Origin: Actinomycetes bacterium
Lineage (GTDB): Bacteria > Actinomycetota > Acidimicrobiia > Acidimicrobiales > Palsa-688
DNA: 14,417 nucleotides
Assembly: GCA_021808425.1 (NCBI GenBank)
Contig: JAKBBS010000079.1
Coordinates: 1 to 14,417 of the forward strand
Reading direction: 5' to 3'
Shown here: positions 1 through 6,701 of the stretch, piece by piece
Layout: every line of letters begins with the position of its first letter
Numbering within the stretch: the stretch's first letter is position 1
Translations under genes and position numbers: made by a program
The notes under the pieces: model-generated
What the model saw: only the letters and a program-made list of their open reading frames with translations
The model's database searches: none
What the model was told of the DNA's origin: nothing

Positions 1-685
1 CGCCAAGGATCAAGCCGAAAGTGAGAAACCCCCAAGAGAACAGAGTCCACCGGCGCATCTCGACAAGCCAGCCCTCGCCGACGCGCCCCGTAATCAGGCT
101 TGCGCACGCGAAAGCGAACGGGATGGTGAAACCGACAAGGCCGAGGTAGAGCAGGGGGGGATGGAACGCCACAAGCACGTTGTTCTGAAGCAGCGGGTCC
201 GGTCCTGGTCCGTCTGACGGGATAGCGCCCTTCACGAGCGTAAAGGGATTGGACCCGGTAAGCATGAGCCCGAAGAAGAACGCGGCCACGGCGTAAGCAA
301 TCGCCATAGCCCAGCCGATCAGCGGGTCTGTGGCCCGCTTGCGGAAACGGATCGCCGTCGCCGCGATCCACCCCGCAAGTATCAGCCCCCACAGCAGGAT
401 CGAGCCGGCGAGATTCGACCACATGGCCGTGATCCGGTAGAGGATCGGAGTCTGTGTGCTGTCATTGTTAGCGACATAAGCGAGCCTGAAGTCGTGGGTG
501 ATCAGGGCGTGTTGCATCGCCACAGTCGCAAGGACAGCACCTGCGAGAATAACCCACGTGTAGACACGGCCGGCGCGGACGAGATTCGGTCTGTTTCGAA
601 GCAGGCCTAACATCAAAGTAACGCAGCCGACGACGGCCGCCCCGAACGCCAGGAGGTCGGCGCTCTCGCCGAGGGCGGCGTTCAC
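1..685 (-). CDS. ccmF: Cytochrome c haem lyase subunit CcmF, N-terminal part (cut by left edge)
   Basis: CcmF works with CcmE and the apocytochrome thiol-reduction proteins to attach haem covalently to CXXCH motifs outside the membrane. I translated this strand by hand; 228 codons are present before the window ends. The protein is strongly hydrophobic with several membrane segments. It carries the family stretch LLQNNVLVAFHPPLLYLG at about residues 140-160, whose His is a conserved haem-ligand candidate, followed by RRWTLFSWGFLTFGLILG at the cut end. The WWD motif (WGGYWAWD type) normally follows directly, so it should lie just outside the window. The GTG start shares GTGA with the ccmE stop, which indicates translational coupling. 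System II ResB/CcsA was considered, but the HPPLLYLG context and the neighbouring ccmE and ccmC favour CcmF. Confidence 0.93.
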   Translation of the reverse strand, partial: MNAALGESADLLAFGAAVVGCVTLMLGLLRNRPNLVRAGRVYTWVILAGAVLATVAMQHALITHDFRLAYVANNDSTQTPILYRITAMWSNLAGSILLWGLILAGWIAATAIRFRKRATDPLIGWAMAIAYAVAAFFFGLMLTGSNPFTLVKGAIPSDGPGPDPLLQNNVLVAFHPPLLYLGLVGFTIPFAFACASLITGRVGEGWLVEMRRWTLFSWGFLTFGLILG

Positions 686-1194
686 GATCCGCCCGTCTGG
701 GCCGTCACCGACGCCGGCTCGCCCTTCGCTGGTACGTAGCTCGCGCTGTGCTTCACCATAATCAGGTCGGAGTCGAACACGTCGCTGCCTTTCGCGAAAT
801 GCCCTTCGAGCACGACCGGTATGCCAGGTTTGAACAGTTGAGGCGGATCCGCGCTGTCGACGACCGACACAGTCTGACCCTGGTAGGAGATGTCGAAGAC
901 AGTTCGATTGTCAACCTGTTTCACGGACGGTCCGACGGTTCCCATGATCCGGAAAGACTTCACCCCTAGAGCTTGTCGCGCCGCTAGAGCTTGGGGCACC
1001 GTCTGATAGTACGACAGCGCGTTTCCGAGACCTTCGAAGACCACGAATCCGATCGCGAGAGCGATTACCAGTCCCGCAATGATCTGGCGACGCCTCGACG
1101 CGAGCAGCGAACGCCCGACACGAACTCGTGGGGCTGGCCCGACCGCTTCTCGCCCGGTGACCGTGGGCGCAGAACTGTCAGTAGTTACCGCCAC
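682..1194 (-). CDS. ccmE: Haem chaperone CcmE
   Basis: CcmE is a membrane-anchored outer-face chaperone that binds haem covalently, receives it from CcmC and passes it to CcmF. The 170-residue product has a basic N-terminus, one membrane anchor at about residues 37-56, and a beta-barrel (OB-fold) domain. The haem-attachment motif HxxxY is visible as KHSASY, with H149 and Y153. It is therefore the classical His type rather than the CxxxY variant known from archaea and some bacteria. The frame stays open to 1413, but the GTG at 1194 has an AGGAGGGG ribosome binding site six bases upstream and gives the usual length, so I use it. It overlaps ccmD by 10 bases and ccmF by 4. Confidence 0.95.
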   Translation of the reverse strand: MAVTTDSSAPTVTGREAVGPAPRVRVGRSLLASRRRQIIAGLVIALAIGFVVFEGLGNALSYYQTVPQALAARQALGVKSFRIMGTVGPSVKQVDNRTVFDISYQGQTVSVVDSADPPQLFKPGIPVVLEGHFAKGSDVFDSDLIMVKHSASYVPAKGEPASVTAQTGGS

Positions 1195-1328
1195 CTTTTT
1201 CCCCTCCTGGGAGCCCTCGCCGGGTCGAGCTTTCTCGCTAGAAGCCTGCCGCGATGCAGCATCCTCCACGAGTACAGGGCGAGCACGCCGGCCGTCGCGC
1301 CCCAGCCACCTGCGACGTAGCCGTTCAC
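1185..1328 (-). CDS. ccmD: Small membrane protein CcmD
   Basis: CcmD is a small single-pass protein that stabilises the CcmABC complex and helps release holo-CcmE from it. This 47-residue frame begins with MNGYVAGGWGATAGVLALYS, containing the family's aromatic Y-V-x-G-x-x-G start and one membrane helix at about residues 8-25. A strongly basic tail (RRGKRWR) follows, as in other CcmD proteins. It starts at a GTG whose GTGA overlaps the ccmC stop, and its end overlaps the ccmE start. CcmD proteins share little sequence, so the name rests on size, topology and the exact slot between ccmC and ccmE. Confidence 0.85.
   Translation of the reverse strand: MNGYVAGGWGATAGVLALYSWRMLHRGRLLARKLDPARAPRRGKRWR
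1201..1208 (-). promoter_or_regulatory. Ribosome binding site that sets the ccmE start
   Basis: On the minus strand AGGAGGGG is followed by AAAAAG and then GTG at 1194. It lies inside the 3' end of ccmD and decides between the 170-residue ccmE and a longer open frame reaching into ccmC. Confidence 0.75.
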
Positions 1329-2170
1329 GTTGCGACCTCGCCTTGATGCGAAGCAGGTGCGGTGCCGACCCGCAGGCCTCCCTCGGCTCTGCGCTCCTTG
1401 ATTGCAAGGCCATAGCCCTCCTCGCCGAATCGGTCTTGGAGGACCTCGAGGCGGTAGCGATGCATCACAAGCCAGGCGAAGCCGAGGCCGAACGCTACGA
1501 ACGACAGGAGCATGGTGTAGAGCTGCTCGCCGTGTATGAGCGGGTTGGCACGAAACAGGGTGCTCGTCTGGTGCAAGCTCGCCCACCAAGTTGTGGCCTC
1601 GTGGTCGATTGGTACCAGAACTACGCAGATTACGGCGACGACAGCGCTTCGCTTCGCGAGAGCGTCTGGATCGCCCCCGGTGCGACGCAATGCGAGGTAG
1701 CCGATGAAGACAGCACAAAGCAGAGCTGTAAGAGTCAGACGCGGGTCCCACGTCCACCACACGCCCCACGTCGGGCGACCCCAGATGGATCCTGTAACCA
1801 GTGTGAGCACGCAGAAGACGACGCCAACCTCTGCCGCGGCTACGGCGAGGCGGTCCCAGCGCCGGCTCCTCGTGCGGGGCCAGAGGTAGGCGAGGCTCGC
1901 GAGGGCGCAAAGGCCGAATCCCGCGTAGCACATTGTGGCAACAGCAGGATGCACGTAAATGAGCCTGACGAGCTGGCCTTGGACCTGGTCCGGCGGCGTT
2001 ACGAACAGCCCGAGCCACGTCGTTAAGGCTGCCGTCGCCAGTGCGCCCACACCGAGCGTGAGAGTGACCCTGTCGCCGGTTGGCGAGGAGCGCCATGACT
2101 TCGGGTTGGCTACGACAACGCCGCTCGCAGGACGTGTCTTCAGGCCGCCTTCGGGAAAGTTCGAGTTCAT
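1325..2170 (-). CDS. ccmC: Haem-handling membrane protein CcmC
   Basis: CcmC presents haem outside the membrane and loads it onto CcmE. The 281-residue product has about six membrane helices. The Trp-rich WWD motif is at residues 130-142 (W130, W135, W138, W139, W141, D142). The two flanking candidate axial haem ligands are H74 in YVHPAVA and H200 in WWASLHQTST, matching the two conserved His residues of the family. The frame is open upstream to 2257, but the ATG at 2170 has a GGAGGAG ribosome binding site and an ATGA overlap with the ccmB stop, which fits the rest of the operon. The start of about 30 hydrophilic residues and the charged C-terminal tail are longer than the family core. Confidence 0.95.
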   Translation of the reverse strand: MNSNFPEGGLKTRPASGVVVANPKSWRSSPTGDRVTLTLGVGALATAALTTWLGLFVTPPDQVQGQLVRLIYVHPAVATMCYAGFGLCALASLAYLWPRTRSRRWDRLAVAAAEVGVVFCVLTLVTGSIWGRPTWGVWWTWDPRLTLTALLCAVFIGYLALRRTGGDPDALAKRSAVVAVICVVLVPIDHEATTWWASLHQTSTLFRANPLIHGEQLYTMLLSFVAFGLGFAWLVMHRYRLEVLQDRFGEEGYGLAIKERRAEGGLRVGTAPASHQGEVAT

Positions 2171-2841
2171 GACTCCTCCACCAGTATCGAGAATGCCAGG
2201 GTTCCGGCGGCGACGTAGATCACGGCGAAACCCCCGACAAGGGAAAGCCATTTCCAACCGTCCGTTCCGGCGCTAGCCGTTCCGAGGGCCGCCATCCACG
2301 TCTGAGTGGCGCCAAGCAACACCGGCGCGACTACCGGAAGAACGAGGAGCGGCAGCAGTGTCTCTCGCACCTTGAGCCCCGATGCGATCATGCCGTAAAG
2401 CGTGCCTGCCGCGGCAAGGCCGACCGTCGCGGCGACACAGCTAGAGAATAGGAGGGCCGGATCTCGAAGTTCGATGCCGAAGAGGACCACCACACCGACT
2501 CCGAGCACGAGCTCCAAAACGAACAACTGCGCCATAACTGCCAAAGTTTTACCGAGAAAGATCCCGGCCGGGTCCAGGCCTGACAGTCGCAGGGCGTCTC
2601 GCGCTCCGTCGGCGCTCTCTATCGCGTAGCTGCGCTGCACCGCAAGCAGAGAGCTGAGCAGGACCGCGACCCAGAAGAGTCCCGCGGCGACCTTGGTGAG
2701 AAGCGTGTGGTCCTGGTCGAACGCGAAGCCGAACAGGACGAGGACCAGCACGGCGTACGGCACTACCTGGGTCGTTGCCACCCTGCTGCGGTACTCGATC
2801 CGCAAGTCTTTTGCGCCGACGAGTGCGGCGTCACGCCACAA
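2167..2841 (-). CDS. ccmB: Haem exporter membrane subunit CcmB
   Basis: CcmB is the permease of the CcmAB ABC transporter, whose ATP hydrolysis drives release of haem-loaded CcmE from CcmC. The 224-residue protein has about six hydrophobic segments and the usual family length. Typical stretches are KDLRIEYRSR near the start, then LLAVQRSYAIE and LSGLDPAGIFLGKT. The start is a TTG at 2841 lying 11 bases inside the end of ccmA, with GGGAG nine bases upstream. I see no better ATG or GTG at that point. It ends in the ATGA overlap with ccmC. Confidence 0.93.
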   Translation of the reverse strand: MWRDAALVGAKDLRIEYRSRVATTQVVPYAVLVLVLFGFAFDQDHTLLTKVAAGLFWVAVLLSSLLAVQRSYAIESADGARDALRLSGLDPAGIFLGKTLAVMAQLFVLELVLGVGVVVLFGIELRDPALLFSSCVAATVGLAAAGTLYGMIASGLKVRETLLPLLVLPVVAPVLLGATQTWMAALGTASAGTDGWKWLSLVGGFAVIYVAAGTLAFSILVEES

Positions 2842-3544
2842 CGGTCGCCACTCCCAACGAGGCCTGCGTATGTTGAGCGGATGTCCGCCGAGCCGCCACG
2901 AGAGCCACGCTTACCACGACGCCGCCGGCCACAGTTATGATCCGATTTGCAAGCGGCTCCGCTCTCTCCGCCTCGTGGGATGCGACTAGCACAGTCCGCC
3001 CCCGTGACGCGGCCGCCCTGACGAAACTGTCCAGCATGTCGCGGTACTCAGCGTCGAGGCCGGCGTGGGGCTCGTCGAGCAGCCACACCTCCGGGTCTCT
3101 GGCGACAAGTGCTGCTAGAGCCACCCGGCGTCTCTGGCCTGCCGACAACGAACGCACCGGAGCATCCCCGAGGCGGCCGAGCAGACCGAGAACCTCCAAG
3201 GCTTGGTCAGCTCGTCCAGCCGGAGCGCCCGCTGCGCGCAGGGAGAATCGGACGTTGTCCGTGACGCTCAGGTCGTCGTAGAGCCCGCTGGCGTGGCCCA
3301 GCAGCCCCACACGCCTCCTGACGGCCCTTTGGTCGTCGACCAGGTCAGCACCAAGCACGGAGGCTTCACCCGACACAACGCGAAGGATTCCGGCGGCCGC
3401 CCTTAGGATGCTCGTCTTGCCTGCCCCGTTCGCGCCGCGCAAGAGAGCGACGTCGCCACCGGCCACGTCGAGGTCGACGCCGGCAAGGACGGGAAAGCCG
3501 CCTGCGAGGGCTACCGCAGAGCGGAATCGGATCACCGGCTCCAT
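2831..3544 (-). CDS. ccmA: Haem exporter ATP-binding subunit CcmA
   Basis: CcmA is the cytoplasmic ATPase of the CcmAB complex. The 237-residue protein has all the ABC motifs in order: Walker A GANGAGKT (37-44), signature LSAGQ (133-137), Walker B VWLLDE (153-158) followed by a D-loop AGLD, and the H-loop His190 in ASHE. Its length is typical of CcmA, slightly extended at the C-terminus, where the end overlaps ccmB. The ATG has GGGAGG about seven bases upstream. It is the first gene of the overlapping ccmABCDEF string and follows ccdA after a 109-base gap, so a promoter or processing point may lie in that gap. Confidence 0.95.
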   Translation of the reverse strand: MEPVIRFRSAVALAGGFPVLAGVDLDVAGGDVALLRGANGAGKTSILRAAAGILRVVSGEASVLGADLVDDQRAVRRRVGLLGHASGLYDDLSVTDNVRFSLRAAGAPAGRADQALEVLGLLGRLGDAPVRSLSAGQRRRVALAALVARDPEVWLLDEPHAGLDAEYRDMLDSFVRAAASRGRTVLVASHEAERAEPLANRIITVAGGVVVSVALVAARRTSAQHTQASLGVATVVA

Positions 3545-3563
3545 TGCACCTCCCCAAGGGTAC

Positions 3564-3581
3564 CTAGCACTGGAGTGCTAG
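3564..3581. promoter_or_regulatory. Perfect palindrome before ccmA, operator candidate
   Basis: CTAGCACT and AGTGCTAG form perfect 8-bp arms around GG, about 20 bases upstream of the ccmA start codon. The half sites match the arms of the HrcA operator CIRCE (TTAGCACTC and GAGTGCTAA), but the spacing is far shorter than the nine-base spacer of CIRCE. A transcript would fold into a tight hairpin just before the ribosome binding site. No T-run follows, so a terminator is less likely. I could not place convincing -35 and -10 boxes in the 109-base gap. Confidence 0.55.
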
Positions 3582-3653
3582 TGCCATTCGGCGCATTCCG
3601 GCGCAGTGGCGGACGGCAGTTTGATCCGTTCGGTCTGGTTCTGATTACTGATC

Positions 3654-4418
3654 TCAAACTGAAGCGAGCCGCCCGAGACCCACGGAGTCGAGGATGTCAG
3701 TGAAGGCGCTCGATAGCACGTGGAGCTCGCCGGTCAGAAGCAGGACACCCAACCCCGACAGAGCCAGACCCGATGTCACGTTTATGGCCCGCATGTGACG
3801 CCGGGAGAAAGCAACGAACCCTGCAACCCGTCCGAACGCGAGTCCAGCCGCCACGAAAGGAACGCCGAGGCCAAGCGAGTAGACAATCAGCATGGCCTCG
3901 CCTCGGGCCAGGGTTTCAGACGAACTCGCAAGCGCCAGTACGGCCGCAAGCACAGGTCCTATGCAGGGCGTCCAGCCGAAGGCGAACGCCATCCCCATGA
4001 CGGGCGCCCCCCAGTCGCCGAGGCGCGCCGGCGACACATGGAAGCGCCGTTCACGAAGCAGCCACCTGGGACTTACGAGACCCGCGAACAGCAAGCCCGC
4101 TGCGATGATGACGATCCCGGCGACACGATCCAGCGCAACTTGGTGGGCGCCGAGCGCTCGCCCGAGACTGCTCGCAGTTGCTTCAAGAGCAGCGAAGACC
4201 ACCGTGAAGCCCGCAACGAACAAGAGAGTGGCTCGGAGCAGACGGGCCCGGCCCTGGCGGTTCGCGGACTGCAATTCGGTCACGCCGACGCCGGACATCA
4301 TCGACAGGTAGGAGGGAACTAACGGGAGAACGCACGGCGACAGGAAGGAGATCACGCCGGCCCCGAAAGCGATCACGAACCCGACCGGGGAATGCAAAAC
4401 CAGCTGATTCGCGTCCAT
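3654..4418 (-). CDS. ccdA: Thiol-disulfide transport protein CcdA
   Basis: CcdA (DsbD transmembrane-domain family) carries reducing power from cytoplasmic thioredoxin across the membrane. It serves a thioredoxin-like protein that reduces apocytochrome c cysteines before haem attachment. The 254-residue protein has about six hydrophobic helices. The two redox cysteines are in their family contexts: C29 in LSPCVLPLVPSYLS and C152 in GWTPCIGP. Its place immediately upstream of ccmA on the same strand supports the cytochrome c role. Its thioredoxin-like partner (CcmG/ResA) is not in the window and may lie beyond ccmF. The ATG at 4418 has no clear Shine-Dalgarno sequence. The gene is divergent from the glycosyltransferase across 63 bases. 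Confidence 0.93.
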   Translation of the reverse strand: MDANQLVLHSPVGFVIAFGAGVISFLSPCVLPLVPSYLSMMSGVGVTELQSANRQGRARLLRATLLFVAGFTVVFAALEATASSLGRALGAHQVALDRVAGIVIIAAGLLFAGLVSPRWLLRERRFHVSPARLGDWGAPVMGMAFAFGWTPCIGPVLAAVLALASSSETLARGEAMLIVYSLGLGVPFVAAGLAFGRVAGFVAFSRRHMRAINVTSGLALSGLGVLLLTGELHVLSSAFTDILDSVGLGRLASV

Positions 4419-4467
4419 GACCGACGTCTATCATGACACCCCCCGCCTCCAACGCGCAGAGCGCCAG

Positions 4468-4473
4468 TACAGT
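4468..4473 (+). promoter_or_regulatory. -10 box of a probable leaderless promoter
   Basis: TACAGT fits the TANNNT pattern and ends eight bases before the GTG at 4482. Transcription would therefore begin at or next to the start codon. No clear -35 box and no good Shine-Dalgarno sequence are seen, which agrees with a leaderless transcript but does not prove one. Confidence 0.4.
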
Positions 4474-4481
4474 GTCACGAG

Positions 4482-5669
4482 GTGCAAGCTCCACTAAGCC
4501 AACGGCCCCACGCGCAGAGGCCGCTGGCTGTGTCGCTGTCGTTTCGTCTCGGCGGCGCTGACGGAGTGTCGGTGGAAGCCGCGAAATGGGCTTGGGCGCT
4601 ACGGCAGCTCGGCTTCGAAGTGCGAACCGTTGCAGGCTCTGGACCTGTCGACGTAGAGATCCCGGGACTCGCAGCCGGGGCTTGGCTGACGGGCGAGCGT
4701 GGAGAAGTACTCGACCGCACCCTGCTCGCGGACGCACTGGACGACGCTGATGTCGTCGTCGTGGAGAATCTGTGCTCCCTGCCCCTCAACCCGGCGGCTA
4801 GAGATGCGGTGGCGGAGCTGCTGCGTGGCAGGCAGGCCTTCATGCGTCACCATGACCTGCCGTGGCAGCGCGAACGTTTCGCAGGCGAGCCTCCTCCGCC
4901 CGACGATCGAACGTGGATCCATGTGACGATAAGCGAGCTTTCGGCGCACCAGCTCGCCCAGCGCGGTATCACCGCTACCGTGATCCGAAACTGCTTCGAC
5001 ACAGATCCCCGGCCTGGCGACCGGGACGCCACGAGGGAGGCTCTCGGAGCGCGTCCTGGCGATCTGGTGGTGCTGCAACCCACCCGAGCAATCCCCCGCA
5101 AGGACATACCGGCCGGCGTCGCGCTAGCCGAGTACCTCGGCGCCGTTTATTGGGTCCTCGGACCGGCCGAAGAGGGCTACCAGGGACAGCTCGACTCCAT
5201 TCTCTCCGCAGCGTCCGTCCCCGTCAGGCACGGGCCTGTGACACCGATGGGACCGTCGAGCGGAGTCCATCACGCGTACGCCGCCTGCGACGTCGTCGCG
5301 TTCCCCTCTACATGGGAGGGTTTCGGCAATCCACCCCTCGAGGCAGCCATCTTCCGTCGGCCCGCCGCAGTAGGCGACTACCCGGTCGGCCACGAGCTTC
5401 GACGGCTCGGATTCCGATGGTTCAGTACCCGCGAGCCTGGAGACTTATTGCGATGGCTGCGCGAGCCCGATGAGGCGGTGCTCGCACACAACCATCGGTT
5501 GGTCGAACAGCATTTCGATCTCGCCGACCTCCCGGGTCGCATAGAGAAGCTGATGATCGCCGCCGGATGGGACTTCCCGGCCAGTTCTAGTACATCTACT
5601 CCGGGCGGAGTGCCCGGACTCAGTGGCTTGCCGGGGGCACGAGCCGGAAGCGGCGTCGTCGGGCCTTGA
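4482..5669 (+). CDS. GT4-family glycosyltransferase (group 1)
   Basis: This is probably a GT-B-fold retaining glycosyltransferase using a nucleotide sugar; donor and acceptor cannot be read from the sequence. The 395-residue protein has the N-terminal Gly-rich loop FRLGGADGVSVEAAKW (about 21-36) for the acceptor side. Next come QPTRAIPRKD (199-208), with the Arg and Lys expected to contact donor phosphates, and the E-x7-E motif in PSTWEGFGNPPLEAA (E279 and E287). The last 30 or so residues are Gly/Ser/Pro-rich and look disordered. The GTG at 4482 is preceded by a possible leaderless promoter; a second GTG at 4530, directly before the conserved core, is an alternative start. It stands alone between the ccm operon and tetR, so context does not help with its role. 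Confidence 0.8.
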   Translation: MQAPLSQRPHAQRPLAVSLSFRLGGADGVSVEAAKWAWALRQLGFEVRTVAGSGPVDVEIPGLAAGAWLTGERGEVLDRTLLADALDDADVVVVENLCSLPLNPAARDAVAELLRGRQAFMRHHDLPWQRERFAGEPPPPDDRTWIHVTISELSAHQLAQRGITATVIRNCFDTDPRPGDRDATREALGARPGDLVVLQPTRAIPRKDIPAGVALAEYLGAVYWVLGPAEEGYQGQLDSILSAASVPVRHGPVTPMGPSSGVHHAYAACDVVAFPSTWEGFGNPPLEAAIFRRPAAVGDYPVGHELRRLGFRWFSTREPGDLLRWLREPDEAVLAHNHRLVEQHFDLADLPGRIEKLMIAAGWDFPASSSTSTPGGVPGLSGLPGARAGSGVVGP

Positions 5670-5697
5670 CAGCCAGGAGGCTGGTACCCGCGCGCCG

Positions 5698-5711
5698 GGC
5701 CGGAACCGGCC
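5698..5711. repeat. GC-rich perfect hairpin after the glycosyltransferase
   Basis: GGCCGG and CCGGCC form perfect 6-bp arms around AA, about 30 bases past the glycosyltransferase stop codon. No T-run follows. It may stabilise the mRNA 3' end or help termination. Confidence 0.4.
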
Positions 5712-5779
5712 GTAACGGCTCGGGTGGCCTACTCGTCACCTTCGCTGGCGCTGGATTGGGTGGCCTCACGCCCGATGTT

Positions 5780-5803
5780 GTCGGCTCCAGTCAGCCGACC
5801 TTT
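5780..5803 (+). terminator. Candidate terminator for the glycosyltransferase
   Basis: GTCGGCT and AGCCGAC form perfect 7-bp arms around a six-base loop and are followed by CTTT. The T-run is short, but the element lies between the glycosyltransferase stop and the next promoter, where a terminator is expected. Confidence 0.5.
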
Positions 5804-5821
5804 CGAATCCTTGCCACTCTG

Positions 5822-5854
5822 ACCATGTCAAAAGACCACATGGTTCTCTATAAA
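5822..5854 (+). promoter_or_regulatory. Operator-like inverted repeat with adjoining TATAAA box before tetR
   Basis: ACCATGT (5822-5828) and ACATGGT (5838-5844) are perfect 7-bp arms with a nine-base spacer. A TATAAA box follows at 5849-5854, about 115 bases before the tetR start. The -35 region would fall inside the repeat (TGTCAA at 5826-5831 is only a weak match). A repeat lying over a promoter next to a tetR gene is the usual layout for self-repression; that is inference. The rest of the 300-base gap from 5670 to 5969 holds the two hairpins above and no gene I can support. Confidence 0.5.
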
Positions 5855-5952
5855 GCGCGGTTGCACGCATTCGGCGAAGCCAGCGACGACCAGCCGGCCC
5901 CACGAAACCCTTTGTGCGAAGATACGGCCTGGTCTGCGAGGATCTTTGGATG

Positions 5953-5959
5953 AAGGAGG
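5953..5959 (+). promoter_or_regulatory. Ribosome binding site that sets the tetR start
   Basis: AAGGAGG lies ten bases before the TTG at 5970. It excludes the more upstream TTG at 5946, which precedes it, and favours TTG 5970 over GTG 5988 and ATG 6006. Confidence 0.65.
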
Positions 5960-5969
5960 CGAACCAGGC

Positions 5970-6701
5970 TTGAACACCTCGACTAGCGTGCTGCTACGGC
6001 GTCGCATGCCGGCCCCGCAACGCAGAACTCAGCTTCTGGAGATAGCCCTCGAACGCTTCGCCCGCAAGGGCTACCACGAGACTTCGATGGAAGACATCGC
6101 GGAGGCTGCCGGCGTGACGAAACCTGTTCTCTACCATCACTTTGCTTCCAAGACGGATCTGTTCGTCGAGCTGCTCGACACTGTCGGAGAGAAGCTGGTC
6201 TTGGACATGTCAGCGACGATCGAGGCAGAGTCGAGCCCCTACGGCAAGGTGTTGGCTGGCTTTCGGTCCTACTTCGACTTTGTATGCACCTCGACGAGCG
6301 CTTACCAGCTCTTGTTCACTAGCGGAGCGAGGATCAGCGAAGAGTTCTCCGAGCCGGTCCTAAGGCTGGAAGAGTCGGTCGCTGAGGTCATCGGTCGCCT
6401 CATCGACGCGGACGTCGATGAGGCTCACCGGGAGCTTCTCGGCTACTCGATTGTCGGCCTCGGCGAGGTTGCCGCCCGCCGATGGGTGGCCGACCAAAAC
6501 CCGGCCTCAGGCGGCAGCTCCGGTGGCGGCTCGGAACCCGCCAGAGTTCTCGACCCCGCCGAGGGTGAGCTCATGGCACGCCACCTAGCCGATCTGGTCT
6601 GGGCTGGGCTGCGCGCCTTACCCCCTCAGGGTAGGCCGGAGCCGGGCTTGGGAGGCGAAGGCGGACCGGCTGCAGCGTCACCTTCTATGGGACGATTGTG
6701 A
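5970..6701 (+). CDS. TetR/AcrR-family transcriptional regulator
   Basis: This is a predicted DNA-binding repressor with an N-terminal TetR helix-turn-helix and a C-terminal ligand domain. With the TTG start it has 243 residues. The TetR signature runs from about residue 19 to 65: QLLEIALERFARKGYHETSM, then DIAEAAGVTKPVLYHHFASK and TDLF. The ligand domain (about 70-200) has no recognisable subfamily mark. A Gly/Ser-rich insert lies near residue 190, and a Gly/Pro-rich tail of about 25 residues is probably disordered. The stop codon shares GTGA with the start of the thioesterase gene, so the two are coupled and probably respond to one signal. An acyl-CoA or related ligand is a guess from that partner. 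Confidence 0.88.
   Translation: MNTSTSVLLRRRMPAPQRRTQLLEIALERFARKGYHETSMEDIAEAAGVTKPVLYHHFASKTDLFVELLDTVGEKLVLDMSATIEAESSPYGKVLAGFRSYFDFVCTSTSAYQLLFTSGARISEEFSEPVLRLEESVAEVIGRLIDADVDEAHRELLGYSIVGLGEVAARRWVADQNPASGGSSGGGSEPARVLDPAEGELMARHLADLVWAGLRALPPQGRPEPGLGGEGGPAAASPSMGRL

Noticed and set aside
1079..2096. Long open frames on both strands (315 and 303 codons) over ccmC, ccmD and ccmE
   Set aside because: They are rich in Arg, Pro and Ser with no family motifs, as expected for shadow frames in GC-rich DNA, while the ccm frames show catalytic and haem-binding motifs. Only the final 47 codons of the minus-strand frame are real, as ccmD.
3564..3581. Complete CIRCE element (HrcA operator)
   Set aside because: The half sites match, but the nine-base spacer that defines CIRCE is missing, and no heat-shock gene is nearby.
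5666..5953. 95-codon frame beginning at a TTG that overlaps the glycosyltransferase stop by four bases
   Set aside because: It has no recognisable domain and no ribosome binding site of its own. It spans two hairpins, the operator-like repeat and the TATAAA box, so it is better read as intergenic DNA.
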